This document shows positions 9,432 through 18,092 of a stretch of DNA of 64,000 nucleotides, one piece after another; within the stretch, counting starts at the first letter, position 1, and the number at the start of each line of letters is the position of its first letter. The notes beneath the pieces were generated by a model, which searched no databases, was not told the DNA's origin, and was given only the letters and a program-made list of their open reading frames with translations. The DNA is from CAWUEX02 sp963921305 (GTDB lineage Bacteria; Pseudomonadota; Alphaproteobacteria; Rhodospirillales; Rhodospirillaceae). Location: contig CAWUEX030000002.1 in NCBI GenBank assembly GCA_963921305.4, positions 2,170,001 through 2,234,000 of the forward strand, read 5' to 3'. Made by a program: the position numbers and the translations under genes.

Positions 9432-11182
9432 GGGACGGATGGAATATCAACCGTGCGGGGGCCGTCTTTAGCATCCGGTGAACACGCAGTTTCCCACATC
9501 ATTGAGTAAGCACGCTCCAAGGCGCGCGTGAACTGCGTCTGGTTTAACAGCGGTGATGTTTTCATGCGGTCGCGCAGTGACCCCCGCAAGGTGCGGAGCG
9601 TGTCTATGTCCGCTGCTTTGTTGAGCGCCGCGTCCATATAGGTGGCCGTGTCAGGCCTACACCAATCGGATAGTCCTACGTTTGTCAGATGCGATGTGCT
9701 GTGCCGCCCGGCAAAAGTTTCCCCGGTTTGCGTCAGCACCGGCACACCCATCCACAGCGCTTCCAGGGTCGTCAGACCGCCGGAGTAGGGCCAAGGGTCA
9801 AGGGCGATGTCGATCTCGTTGTAGGAGGTCAGAAGATCGGAATGTGAAGAGCGGCCTCGCAGGTCGAGGCGATCTGCCTCAATTCCATTTTGCGCGAACA
9901 TACGGGTAATGGCCGCAACAACAGCGGGCTGGTCAAAGCCTTTGTACTTGAGGATCAAGCGGCTATTCGGCAGAGCGCTCATGATCTGCGCCCAGGCATT
10001 AATGACCTGTGCGTTGAGTTTATTTGGATTGTTGAAGCACCCGAACGTCATGAAGCTGTTGCGGTCGAACGGCAGCGGGCCTGGGGCCGGTGCGTCGTCC
10101 GGCGGTGTGTAGCAGACATAGTCATCGGGCAGCCGGACAATGCGTTCGGTTGTGAACGCGTCGAAGCCATTGGGCGCGTGGATGCTGTCAGCAATCAGCC
10201 AATCCATTGCTGGTACGCCGGTGGTGCCGACGTACCCTACCCAGGTCGCCTGCACAGGGGCGAGGCGTCTCGCGAACTCTTGCAGGCGGTTGTTCTTAAA
10301 GTGACCGGCGAGGTCGATAACGATATCGAGTGCAGCACCCCGAACCGCGGAGACAAACTCATCTTCGTTCAGGTCTTGAGTCCCGATCCACTCCCCACTC
10401 TCTTTTTGAAGGTGCGCGGTCATCTCATCGCGCGTCGCCGTATCCGAAATACAGACGGGCGTGACCACGGACCTATCATGGGACCGCAAAACCCCGAGCA
10501 GAAAAAACCCGATCGGGTGACGGCGGAAATCGCCGGACACGTAGCCGACCCGCAGAGGACCGTTTTTCGGTTGCGCTGCCATGGTGTCTTCCCGGTCACG
10601 GGGGGCGTGGGCAGCGGCCCACGCTGTGTGGGCCTCCAACACGGCGTCCGGCCCGAGTCCCGGCTGGTAGTGCAACGCGTTGATCACGTTGGAGTGGAGT
10701 TTGGCGTTCGATGGATCGGCGGCAAGCGCGGACTTATACGCCGCAAGCGCGTCGTCATACCGCCACAGGCGGCGATAGGCGAGAGCGAGGCTGCCCAGGA
10801 TGTGGGGGTTATCCGGTGCGAGGGTGCGTCCGCGTTCCAACGCGCCGACGGCCTCCTCGATGCGATCAACTTGCGCCAGGCAGTTGCCGAGATTTTGCCA
10901 GCCGCGCGGATCGCGGGGCGTCAATTCGGTGACGTGTTCAAAAGCGGTGATGGCGTCTTGAAACCGCTTCGTTATCGCATTCAGGTTCCCGAGGTTCAGC
11001 CAGGCGTCTGCGAGGCTGGGATCGGCGGAGGTCGCCTGTATTGCGAAGGCGACCGCTTCATCCAATGCCCCGCGCTGGCCCAATAGTACGGACAGGTTAT
11101 GGGCGCTGGCCGCATCGCCCGGATTTGCGTCAAGCGTGTGGCGCAAGGCGGCGATGACGGATTGGCTGCGGGACTCGCTCAT
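9428..11182 (-). CDS. TPR / SPINDLY-type O-GlcNAc transferase (GT41-like)
   Basis: This 584-residue protein has TPR repeats at residues ~10-190 (AWLNLGNLNAITKR, GWQNLGNCLAQVDR) followed by the OGT/SPY catalytic region. Landmarks are LRVGYVSGDFRRHPIGFFL, ATWVGYVGTTGVPAMDWLIA, FMTFGCFNNPNKLN and the C-terminal LDPWPYSGGLTTLEALWMGV, which in the family binds UDP-sugar. It is presumably cytoplasmic and transfers a sugar to Ser/Thr of proteins; bacterial homologues often sit in flagellin or pilin glycosylation loci. Its ATG overlaps the stop of the upstream capsule-type transferase gene (ATGA), so it closes a coupled glycosylation operon. A second homologue lies near 50 kb. Confidence 0.9.
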   Translation of the reverse strand: MSESRSQSVIAALRHTLDANPGDAASAHNLSVLLGQRGALDEAVAFAIQATSADPSLADAWLNLGNLNAITKRFQDAITAFEHVTELTPRDPRGWQNLGNCLAQVDRIEEAVGALERGRTLAPDNPHILGSLALAYRRLWRYDDALAAYKSALAADPSNAKLHSNVINALHYQPGLGPDAVLEAHTAWAAAHAPRDREDTMAAQPKNGPLRVGYVSGDFRRHPIGFFLLGVLRSHDRSVVTPVCISDTATRDEMTAHLQKESGEWIGTQDLNEDEFVSAVRGAALDIVIDLAGHFKNNRLQEFARRLAPVQATWVGYVGTTGVPAMDWLIADSIHAPNGFDAFTTERIVRLPDDYVCYTPPDDAPAPGPLPFDRNSFMTFGCFNNPNKLNAQVINAWAQIMSALPNSRLILKYKGFDQPAVVAAITRMFAQNGIEADRLDLRGRSSHSDLLTSYNEIDIALDPWPYSGGLTTLEALWMGVPVLTQTGETFAGRHSTSHLTNVGLSDWCRPDTATYMDAALNKAADIDTLRTLRGSLRDRMKTSPLLNQTQFTRALERAYSMMWETACSPDAKDGPRTVDIPSVP

Positions 11183-12774
11183 GCCCGGTCGAACTGGCGC
11201 ACGAAGGCGGCGACGGTCTCCCGTTCCGCAGCTGCAAGACTCTCCGACCGGTCTTCCGGCTGAGGATGTACGGGCTCATTCTTCATGATGATGCCGCAGA
11301 TGCGGTCCAGGGATTCATCTTTGCCCGGCTCAAGATCGCGGATGGACGTATAGGCCGGTTCGCCATGGGCCCAATCCGGTTGTTTGACCAAAGGGAAAGG
11401 GAAGGACTGGCGGAAGAACCAGCAATACGCGAAGCGCCACGCGGCGATGGCCGTGTCCAGGTTCGCGGCGCGTTTATTTTCGGCAAGCGTGTCGGCCAGA
11501 CCGTCGAAGTAAGCGGCCTCATCATCTGCCGTCCGCATGAAGCGGGCTGTTTTAAACCAATACGCTCCGGCGCGGTGGACCGGTTTGCCGGTCATCGCCA
11601 TTTCCAGTCCCAGGCTGGAGTGCCACACCAGGCCCACGTCGGCCAACCTGATCAGGTCGAAACTGCTAATATCGTCGTCGGGCTTCACCAAGCGCACGTT
11701 CGCCGGTAGACGGTCTGCCAATGACCCGATGAAATCCAGGTCGCCTTGATTGACCCCGACGGAGCGTTTACCGCCGCTGTTGGGATGTGCCCTGATAATC
11801 AGGTCAACGTCAGGGAGGTCGCCGAACCACTCCGCCGTCCGCATCACCCAGTCCCGCTGGCTTTCGAAAATACCGCGGGTCTCGGGCTGGTCTTGCGACT
11901 CATCGGTGGAGGACATGAACAACACCGTCAGCGTGCGGGTTTGGTCTATGCCGAGGTGGTGGGCCATTCCGTCCTCACCGACCGGCGGCGCCGCAAACAA
12001 AGGCATCTCAAACCCCGATCCACCGAAATGCCCCTCGATCAGATGCTTGAGATCGCTCAATTCGCCGTCATTGAGCGGCAGGTCTTTCCAGGCGGCGCAC
12101 AGATCGTAAAAGGGCTTTGGGTCAAGGCAATGGGTGTCGCGGACGAGACGTAAATGCCCGGGCGCAAACCCGCGCTCTTCCGTGATCGTCGGAACGCCAT
12201 GCTGTTTGGCGAGTTCAAGGGCGATGCGCATTGGCGCCATGCGGCCGTTGAACAGGAGCATGACATCTGGTTTCGCCTCGGTGAGCGCACGGTTGACACC
12301 TTCAGCTGCTAAATAACCGCTGGCCAAGTATCGTTGATAGGTTGCGCAGACATTGTGATCAGAGAAGTCGAGGGCGTCAGTCCGGTAGTGGCTGTGAACG
12401 GACGAGCCAACCCATTCACCGATAGGCCAACCTTCATGAGTCGCAGACTTTAGGTCGTCGCCATCGAAACCCTCAGCCCACGTGTTCGCATCCCGGTAAT
12501 CCTGCGGTGACAACCACCTGCCAAGCCATTTGAACGGCTGTCCGAGGCGCGTCAAAAATTCGGCGGTCGACCCCTGACACTTAAAGCATGTGTCCGATCG
12601 CCGAATGGTTTCCGGCCCTTTTGAGGGCTGAAACATGTCACACTCAGAGAACGTGCCGTCGCAGGTGATGTAAGAAATTTCGCAACCGCGCAGTTTGAGC
12701 GCATGCAAAATTGTCACCTGACGCGACGTATGGAGCGTCCAAACGGAGTAGGGCGCGTAGCATAAAACCTTCAT
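11179..12774 (-). CDS. Capsule-synthesis-type (KpsC/S-like) transferase, Cys-rich N-terminus, paralogue 3
   Basis: I set the start at MKVLCYAPYS, whose ATG overlaps the previous stop (ATGA); an upstream extension would run into the neighbour. The result is 531 residues, the same length as the next paralogue. The N-terminus has a cysteine group (CDGTFSECDMFQ, then CFKCQGS). Then come LLFNGRMAPMRIALELA, EERGFAPGH, a strand with FMSSTDES, RAHPNSGGKRSVG, and the PF05159-like signature DDISSFDLIRLADVGLVWHS...GLEMAMTGKPV. The tail WFFRQSFPFPLVKQPDWAHG is shared with its two paralogues. It is probably a cytoplasmic GT-B glycosyltransferase, perhaps Kdo/nonulosonate-type as in KpsC/KpsS. Donor and acceptor are unknown. 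Confidence 0.75.
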   Translation of the reverse strand: MKVLCYAPYSVWTLHTSRQVTILHALKLRGCEISYITCDGTFSECDMFQPSKGPETIRRSDTCFKCQGSTAEFLTRLGQPFKWLGRWLSPQDYRDANTWAEGFDGDDLKSATHEGWPIGEWVGSSVHSHYRTDALDFSDHNVCATYQRYLASGYLAAEGVNRALTEAKPDVMLLFNGRMAPMRIALELAKQHGVPTITEERGFAPGHLRLVRDTHCLDPKPFYDLCAAWKDLPLNDGELSDLKHLIEGHFGGSGFEMPLFAAPPVGEDGMAHHLGIDQTRTLTVLFMSSTDESQDQPETRGIFESQRDWVMRTAEWFGDLPDVDLIIRAHPNSGGKRSVGVNQGDLDFIGSLADRLPANVRLVKPDDDISSFDLIRLADVGLVWHSSLGLEMAMTGKPVHRAGAYWFKTARFMRTADDEAAYFDGLADTLAENKRAANLDTAIAAWRFAYCWFFRQSFPFPLVKQPDWAHGEPAYTSIRDLEPGKDESLDRICGIIMKNEPVHPQPEDRSESLAAAERETVAAFVRQFDRA

Positions 12775-14366
12775 AAGCGCAGCGCTTCGGCAATAAACTG
12801 CCGCTCGGCATCTAAGGCCTCTGCGGGGCGCGGATCCGGGTCTAAGTGCAGCGGGGAGTCGCCCGCAACCACGGTGCAAATGTAATCAAGCAATCCGTCT
12901 TTGCCGGGCGCCAGACTTGCCGGGGACTCGTAGGCGTGAGCGCCGTGCGCCCAGTCGGGCTGGGACACGAACGGGAAGGGCAGAGACTGCCGGAAGAACC
13001 AGCATGCCGCCATCCGCCAGGCGTTAACCGCGCGGTCCAGGCTGGATGCTTTTGCCGCCGGACTCGTCATGTGATCAATGGCCGCGGCGTAGGCCTCGTG
13101 TGTCTCGGGGGCATGCATAAACCCGGCGCCGCTGAACCAGTAGCTGCCGACGCGGGTCACGGGTTTGCCCATGGCAGCCATTTCAAGCCCGACTGTGGAG
13201 TGCCAAATAATACCGGCTGTTGCGATGTCCATGAGATCGAAGCTGGAAATGTCGTCTTCGGGCTGAACGATGATGACATTCTCAGGCGCACGTTTCGCGA
13301 GGGTTTGTATAAGTGCTGCATCTGCTGCATTGGCGCCGAGCGCACGTTTGCCGGACGTATTCGGGTGCGCGCGAACAACAAAGGTCAGATGCGGGCGCGT
13401 TTGCGCTATCTCCATGGTCTGAGTCAGCCATTGGCTCTGGTCCGCGAAGAGCCCCCGCGCCGCGCTTTCGGTCGAAGACTCGTCAATGGACGATGTGAAT
13501 ACAGCGACAACCGGGTTCCCGGTGTGAAGGCCGAGAGCCGCTGTTAGTTGCGCAGCGCCAACGGCGGGAGCGGCAAAAAGTGGCATCTCGAAACCGGTGC
13601 CTTGGCGATGGGCTGACAGCAGGTCACGGACATCTTCGAGTTCCATCTTAGTCAGCGGTGTGTCCTGCCAGGTCCGCCAAAGAGAGAGAAACGGTTCGGG
13701 GTCCAGGCAATGGGTGTTTTCCACCAGGCGCATGAACCCCGGCGCGAACCCGCGTTCCTCTGTCACCGTGCGAATACCTCTACGCTTCGCGATTTCAAGC
13801 GCGACGCGGGTTGGCGCCATGCGCCCGTTAAAAAGCAGCAAAACATCGGGCTGTTCGGACTCGAGCAGGTTTGCCATTCCCTCGGCGATCACATGAGCGC
13901 TCGCGAGATATTCTCGGAACACCGCGATGACATCGGCATCGCTCATGTCGAGAGCATTGACGCGAAAATGAGACACGACACTCGAGTGAACGAGTGAACC
14001 GAGCGGGAGCCCATCGTATTCGGCTGACAGCAGGTCCACGTTGGCAATGCGGGATGCCCAGTCCTGGGCATCTGACTCGGCGGATGGGTCCAGCCACCGG
14101 CTGAGCCAGTAGAAGGGTTGGCCGAACATGTTGAGTGTCTTCGCCGTGCCAGCCTGACATTTGCCGCAGCTCATCGCATCGCGCACATACGATGGCCCTT
14201 TGGCGGGCTGATACATGTCGCACTCTGTCATGAGGCCGTCGCAGACGACCATGGTCGTGCCCCAGCCGCGTTGATGTAGGGCGTGAAGCAGGGTGGTTTC
14301 GCGCGCGGAATGCAGAGACCAGCGGGTGTATGGGTTGAAGCAAACGATGTGACGCGAAACGGACAT
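12771..14366 (-). CDS. Capsule-synthesis-type (KpsC/S-like) transferase, Cys-rich N-terminus, paralogue 2
   Basis: The start at MSVSRHIVCF avoids overlap with the upstream gene, whose stop is 11 bp away, and aligns with its paralogues; a longer start at 14390 is possible. It has 531 residues. The N-terminal cysteines are CDGLMTECDMYQ and CGKCQAG. Conserved blocks are LLFNGRMAPTRVALEIAKRR, TEERGFAPG, FTSSIDES, VRAHPNTSGKRALG and EDDISSFDLMDIATAGIIWH with VGLEMAAMGKPV. No signal or membrane segments are seen. It belongs to the coupled operon of three paralogues with a GT2 and a TPR-OGT. By resemblance to PF05159 capsule proteins it likely builds a surface or protein-linked glycan; this is inference. 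Confidence 0.75.
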   Translation of the reverse strand: MSVSRHIVCFNPYTRWSLHSARETTLLHALHQRGWGTTMVVCDGLMTECDMYQPAKGPSYVRDAMSCGKCQAGTAKTLNMFGQPFYWLSRWLDPSAESDAQDWASRIANVDLLSAEYDGLPLGSLVHSSVVSHFRVNALDMSDADVIAVFREYLASAHVIAEGMANLLESEQPDVLLLFNGRMAPTRVALEIAKRRGIRTVTEERGFAPGFMRLVENTHCLDPEPFLSLWRTWQDTPLTKMELEDVRDLLSAHRQGTGFEMPLFAAPAVGAAQLTAALGLHTGNPVVAVFTSSIDESSTESAARGLFADQSQWLTQTMEIAQTRPHLTFVVRAHPNTSGKRALGANAADAALIQTLAKRAPENVIIVQPEDDISSFDLMDIATAGIIWHSTVGLEMAAMGKPVTRVGSYWFSGAGFMHAPETHEAYAAAIDHMTSPAAKASSLDRAVNAWRMAACWFFRQSLPFPFVSQPDWAHGAHAYESPASLAPGKDGLLDYICTVVAGDSPLHLDPDPRPAEALDAERQFIAEALRL

Positions 14367-14377
14367 GCTTGATCGTC

Positions 14378-15607
14378 TCAGCGCATGCATGTTTGCGCAA
14401 CAGAAACAATATGACTCGCCTGGTCATGAGGGTCGCACACCTCCACATGCGCATTGCCATAGCGGCACGCCGCAAGATACTGCGCCTTGACTTCCGCGCT
14501 TTCCGTCAAGATCAGCCAAGCCCGCCGGTCTAGCGCCGTGTCGTAGTCCTGCGGACTTAAAGGGTCGCCCACGGGCGCATAGGGGCGAATATATATGGTG
14601 CCCGCTCGCCCATTCTTCTCCGCGAATTGCCCCGCTGCGGCTCGGTCCTGATCGGTTACCGCAAAAGTTAGGGCAAAGATGTTGTTGAGGCTGGCGAAGG
14701 GCGGTGTCGCCACGTCGACGTCAGCCGCCGGAGCGTAATGCAGGAGGACCTCTATGTTGGTTTCCGACTTCAATCCCGCTTGTACGTCTTCAACCAAAGC
14801 AAGCTGATCCTCCGTCAGAGCGCTGCGTTCGGCGAGGACGACCAGGGCGATGGGCGTGGACTGTCCGGCTGCGAACCACGCCTCCAAACGGCCGCCCGCA
14901 AGAACATGGCTAAGTCCTTTAGGGCCAAGCCGGCGGATCATGTCGTCGGACGCTTTCTTCGCTTGCATCGCTGTCGCTTCAGCCGGCACAGGGGCGCCCG
15001 CGGCCCGGTAGTGCAGCGCATAGCGGCTGGTGAAATTCACAGTTGGTTGACCCGTGTGCCAGTGCGCAAATCCCAACGCTTGCACCCCTTTGAACACAAA
15101 GGTGTCGCAATTGGCGCTCAGCTCATCGGGCATAGAGCCCCACAGCTGCAAGGATGCAAAGGCCTCCTTGGTAAACATCATCGTGCTGGTGTCGGCGATG
15201 TCGGCGCCATCGCTGGTTTGTCCCTGTGGCAAAAGCACGGTGCCGTCGACGCCCCGAATGATTCGCCCGCTGGTCACGAACGGTGCCCGCGTTTTTGCGT
15301 GTGCCTCCAAAAGATGGGCGATATGGCCGGGCTCAAACCAGTTATCGGCGTCTAAGTAGGCGATGGCGTCCACACCATCCGCGATGGCGCGTTCCGTTCC
15401 CGTTGCCCGCGGTGTGTTGCCATTGTTGTTGTGAGCTTCCGGTAGCGACAGGTGGACTAAGTTCCAGTTTTCCACCTCGGTGTTGGGATGGCCGTCGGCA
15501 ATCATATAGTGAGTGCATGGGTGGGTCTGCGCTGCGACGCTATCGTGGCAGCGCCGAAGCATATCGAGCGGCTCCTTATAATATGGCGTGATGACGGCGA
15601 CGTTCAT
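14378..15607 (-). CDS. GT2-family glycosyltransferase
   Basis: Starting at MNVAVITPYY, 10 bp after the upstream stop, the protein has 409 residues. The N-terminal ~220 residues are a GT-A fold: ITPYYKEPLDMLRRCHDSV, a nucleotide-binding MIADGHP, RATGTERAIADGVDAIAYLD, and the metal-binding DADNWF (DxD). The remaining ~190 residues are less typical and may form an acceptor or partner domain. It is probably a cytoplasmic inverting glycosyltransferase using a nucleotide sugar. It lies between two capsule-type transferase paralogues on the same strand, consistent with assembly of one oligosaccharide; no flippase or polymerase is in view. Confidence 0.85.
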   Translation of the reverse strand: MNVAVITPYYKEPLDMLRRCHDSVAAQTHPCTHYMIADGHPNTEVENWNLVHLSLPEAHNNNGNTPRATGTERAIADGVDAIAYLDADNWFEPGHIAHLLEAHAKTRAPFVTSGRIIRGVDGTVLLPQGQTSDGADIADTSTMMFTKEAFASLQLWGSMPDELSANCDTFVFKGVQALGFAHWHTGQPTVNFTSRYALHYRAAGAPVPAEATAMQAKKASDDMIRRLGPKGLSHVLAGGRLEAWFAAGQSTPIALVVLAERSALTEDQLALVEDVQAGLKSETNIEVLLHYAPAADVDVATPPFASLNNIFALTFAVTDQDRAAAGQFAEKNGRAGTIYIRPYAPVGDPLSPQDYDTALDRRAWLILTESAEVKAQYLAACRYGNAHVEVCDPHDQASHIVSVAQTCMR

Positions 15608-15617
15608 GGTGACCCGG

Positions 15618-17225
15618 TTAAGCCGCACCCAGATTTAAGTGTTTAACGATGACGCTGCGTTCCTCTTCCGCTGACCGGGCCGGGTCCGGTTGCGGAGCCG
15701 GATGCAGCGGTGCGCCATCGAGACAGATGCCACAGACCCTGTCCAGACTGGCGTCTTCGCCCGGCTGCAACTCGGCTGGCGCGGACCAGGCCGGCGATCC
15801 GGTGTGCCACTCCGGCTGGTCCACGAGCGGGAATGGGATGGAGCGGCGCAGGAACCAGATATGGGCAAAGCGCCACGCACCGGTGGCGATGTCCAAGCGG
15901 TCTTCATCCGAAGTTTTGCTTCGCAAATCATCGAGCACCGCGGCATACGTTTCGGGAGACTCCGGTGCGAGAATAAAGTTGCGGTTCTCCAGCAAGAAGC
16001 CACCCGCCCGCACGACGCGTTTTCCCAGCGCCGCCGCCTCGACACCGATGGTCGAGTACCAGACCAAGGCCGCGTCGCACATGGCGGCCAAAGTATAGCT
16101 GCTAATGTCATCGCCTGGTTGAACGACGCGCACATTATTTGGCGCCCGCACCGCGAGGTCTTGAAAGTACCGCACTTCGTCCGCGTTCTCGCCGAGCGCC
16201 CTGCCGCCGCCGACATTGGGATGAACGCGCACGACCACCTGCACGTCCGGATGTTGGCCCGCGTAGGCTAAAGTGGCCTCCAGCCACGTGGTCTGATCGG
16301 GAAATATACTGGTGACTTCTGCTTTGTCGGCGATTTCATCGACCGATGACGTAAATACCACCCACACAGGCCGGTTTGCATCGAGGTCCAGCGCCGCGCA
16401 CACGTCGGCTTCGTCCTGTTGGCTGCGGCTGAAGACGGAGACTTCGCCACCCCCGCCACTGCGCCGGTCTGACAGCACCTGCCAAATCTCCGCCGCCTCG
16501 TCCGCTGCTAGGGGGGTGTTTTTCCACGCGTCCCACAGTGCGTCGACATGGGACATGTCCAAGCAGTTGACGTTATCGAACAGAATCATCCGCCCGGTTA
16601 CGGCGGAGCGCTCCTCGCAAAGGGTGCGAATGCCGTGTTGCTGCGCCAGTTCCAGCGCAATCCGGGTCGGCGCCATACGCCCATTGAAAAGCAGTTGCAG
16701 ATCCGGTTTTTCTTCCGTGAACAGACGGTCGAGACCGATGGCGGCCAGGGCGCCGCTGTACAAATAACTTGCGTAAATCTGCGCCGTGCGCCCATCCGAG
16801 AAATCAAAGCCGGTACAGCGCAGTTCAGTGCGCACAGACGACATCACCCACGCGCCGATGTCCCAGCCGCCGTATCGCGCGTTCGGATATTGCTCTGGTT
16901 TCAGGCCAGCCAGCCAGGCGCCGGCATCCGTGCGGTCTTGGGTCGACAGCCAAGAGCCGAGCCACCGGAACGGCATGCTCCAGGCGGCGAGACGCGAGGC
17001 CACCGACGCCTGACACACCAGACAAGACTGCGCAGTCCGTGGTTGCTTCGCGCCCGTTGCTTTTTGAAACAGATCGCAATCGGAAAACACACCATCGCAG
17101 GTGACATAGGTCACACTTGCGCCGCGCTGGCGCAGACCGTGCAGGATTGTCACTTGCCGCGCACTGTGGATGGACCAATCCGTATAGGGGGCAAAGCAGA
17201 TAACGTGTTGGTGAGAGTCGGTCAT
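15618..17225 (-). CDS. Capsule-synthesis-type (KpsC/S-like) transferase, Cys-rich N-terminus, paralogue 1
   Basis: I chose MTDSHQHVICF as start because it aligns with the other two copies and avoids the prepilin peptidase gene; 535 residues result. N-terminal cysteines are CDGVFSDCDLFQ and CLVCQAS. Shared blocks are LLFNGRMAPTRIALELAQQH, EERSAVTGRM, FTSSVDEI, VRVHPNVGGGRALG and DDISSYTLAAMCDAALVWYS with GVEAAALGKRV. The C-terminal WFLRRSIPFPLVDQP and the PGEDASLDRVCGICLDGAPL block recur in all three. It is the most divergent of the triplet and lies 25 bp after the prepilin peptidase gene, so pilin or pseudopilin processing and glycan synthesis may be co-expressed. Confidence 0.75.
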   Translation of the reverse strand: MTDSHQHVICFAPYTDWSIHSARQVTILHGLRQRGASVTYVTCDGVFSDCDLFQKATGAKQPRTAQSCLVCQASVASRLAAWSMPFRWLGSWLSTQDRTDAGAWLAGLKPEQYPNARYGGWDIGAWVMSSVRTELRCTGFDFSDGRTAQIYASYLYSGALAAIGLDRLFTEEKPDLQLLFNGRMAPTRIALELAQQHGIRTLCEERSAVTGRMILFDNVNCLDMSHVDALWDAWKNTPLAADEAAEIWQVLSDRRSGGGGEVSVFSRSQQDEADVCAALDLDANRPVWVVFTSSVDEIADKAEVTSIFPDQTTWLEATLAYAGQHPDVQVVVRVHPNVGGGRALGENADEVRYFQDLAVRAPNNVRVVQPGDDISSYTLAAMCDAALVWYSTIGVEAAALGKRVVRAGGFLLENRNFILAPESPETYAAVLDDLRSKTSDEDRLDIATGAWRFAHIWFLRRSIPFPLVDQPEWHTGSPAWSAPAELQPGEDASLDRVCGICLDGAPLHPAPQPDPARSAEEERSVIVKHLNLGAA

Positions 17226-17250
17226 GCCACGATGCTTACAGTGTTTCGGC

Positions 17251-17769
17251 TTACAAAGTTTCAAGGCCACGCAGCGGATCGACGATACTGTCCATCCCGG
17301 AAAGGGCCGCTATGTAAGCTGCCAGAATACCCAGCGCCAAGCCTGGCCCGAGCGGGATCTCACCTTTCCAAGTGGGGCGGCGCGAAATGAGAGCGCCCAA
17401 TCCCACACACACCAGGGTGGATAGCCCCGCCAGTGCCATGATGTAGGGCAGTGCCCAGGGACCGAGCCAAAGTCCGCCGACAGCTACGAGTTTGACATCG
17501 CCCAACCCCATGGCTTCGCGTCCCTTCAGCAAGGTCATGATCCAGCGCAGCAGCCAAAACACGCCGCCGTTGATCGCCGCTCCGGCGAGCGCTGCCGTCC
17601 AGGTGATGCCGATGGGCGATCCCACCGCCAACACCGCACCCGCTGCGACCGCGAGGGCGATCTGCAGGACGTCGGGCAGGTATCCGGTCTTGAAATCGAT
17701 CCAGGCCAGCACACCCAACCCGGCAGTGAGGATCAACGCACTTGCATTGGCGACAAAGACTTCACTCAT
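17251..17769 (-). CDS. Prepilin peptidase, short A24 form
   Basis: This 172-residue polytopic inner-membrane protein has about five or six hydrophobic segments. It carries the two aspartates of A24 peptidases: AWIDFKTGYLPD (first Asp, residue ~24) and MGLGDVKLVAVGG (the GxGD site, residue ~92). The cysteine-rich N-terminal methyltransferase domain of PilD/GspO is missing, so it matches the short CpaA/TadV-like or archaeal type. It would cleave leader peptides of pilins or pseudopilins. No pilin gene is visible nearby. It heads the glycosyltransferase operon and shares strand orientation with the secretion ATPase gene 10 kb on. Confidence 0.88.
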   Translation of the reverse strand: MSEVFVANASALILTAGLGVLAWIDFKTGYLPDVLQIALAVAAGAVLAVGSPIGITWTAALAGAAINGGVFWLLRWIMTLLKGREAMGLGDVKLVAVGGLWLGPWALPYIMALAGLSTLVCVGLGALISRRPTWKGEIPLGPGLALGILAAYIAALSGMDSIVDPLRGLETL

Positions 17770-17899
17770 GGGTGCACTTTCCGTGAATTACCCTGCAAGC
17801 GCAACGTGGGGGCAATTATTTTTGCATAGATTGGCATAGTATCTCGCCGTTAATCGGCTAAACTTTCCGCGGGCGATTGTTAACCAGCGAAGGGTTCCC

Positions 17900-18058
17900 A
17901 TGGATCTGATCAGAATTATTTTTGCGATTTTGCTGCCTCCGGTCGGCGTGTTTTTGCAGGTCGGCCTTGGCCTGCACTTTTGGATCAACATCGTGCTGAC
18001 CCTTCTCGGCTACATTCCGGGCATCGTCCACGCCGTCTGGATCATCGCCAAGAAGTAG
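17900..18058 (+). CDS. Pmp3/YqaE-family small membrane peptide
   Basis: A 52-residue ORF beginning MDLIRIIFAILLPPVGVFLQ has the family pattern: a first membrane helix containing LPPxGVFL, then a second helix (INIVLTLLGYIPGIVHAVWI) ending in a short basic tail (AKK). Length matches the UPF0057/Pmp3 family of stress-related membrane peptides. The preceding TTCCC lacks a clear ribosome site, although AGGG occurs ~9 bp before the ATG. It is divergent from the prepilin peptidase gene and 34 bp upstream of the SDR gene, possibly in one transcript. Confidence 0.85.
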   Translation: MDLIRIIFAILLPPVGVFLQVGLGLHFWINIVLTLLGYIPGIVHAVWIIAKK

Positions 18059-18092
18059 GCTGTCCCTTCACGTCTAAGCGCTAGGAGCTGAT

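Noticed and set aside
9890..11086. 398-codon plus-strand ORF opposite the TPR-OGT gene
   Set aside because: Its translation has no domain and low-complexity character typical of GC-rich antisense frames; the minus-strand TPR-OGT explains the region fully.
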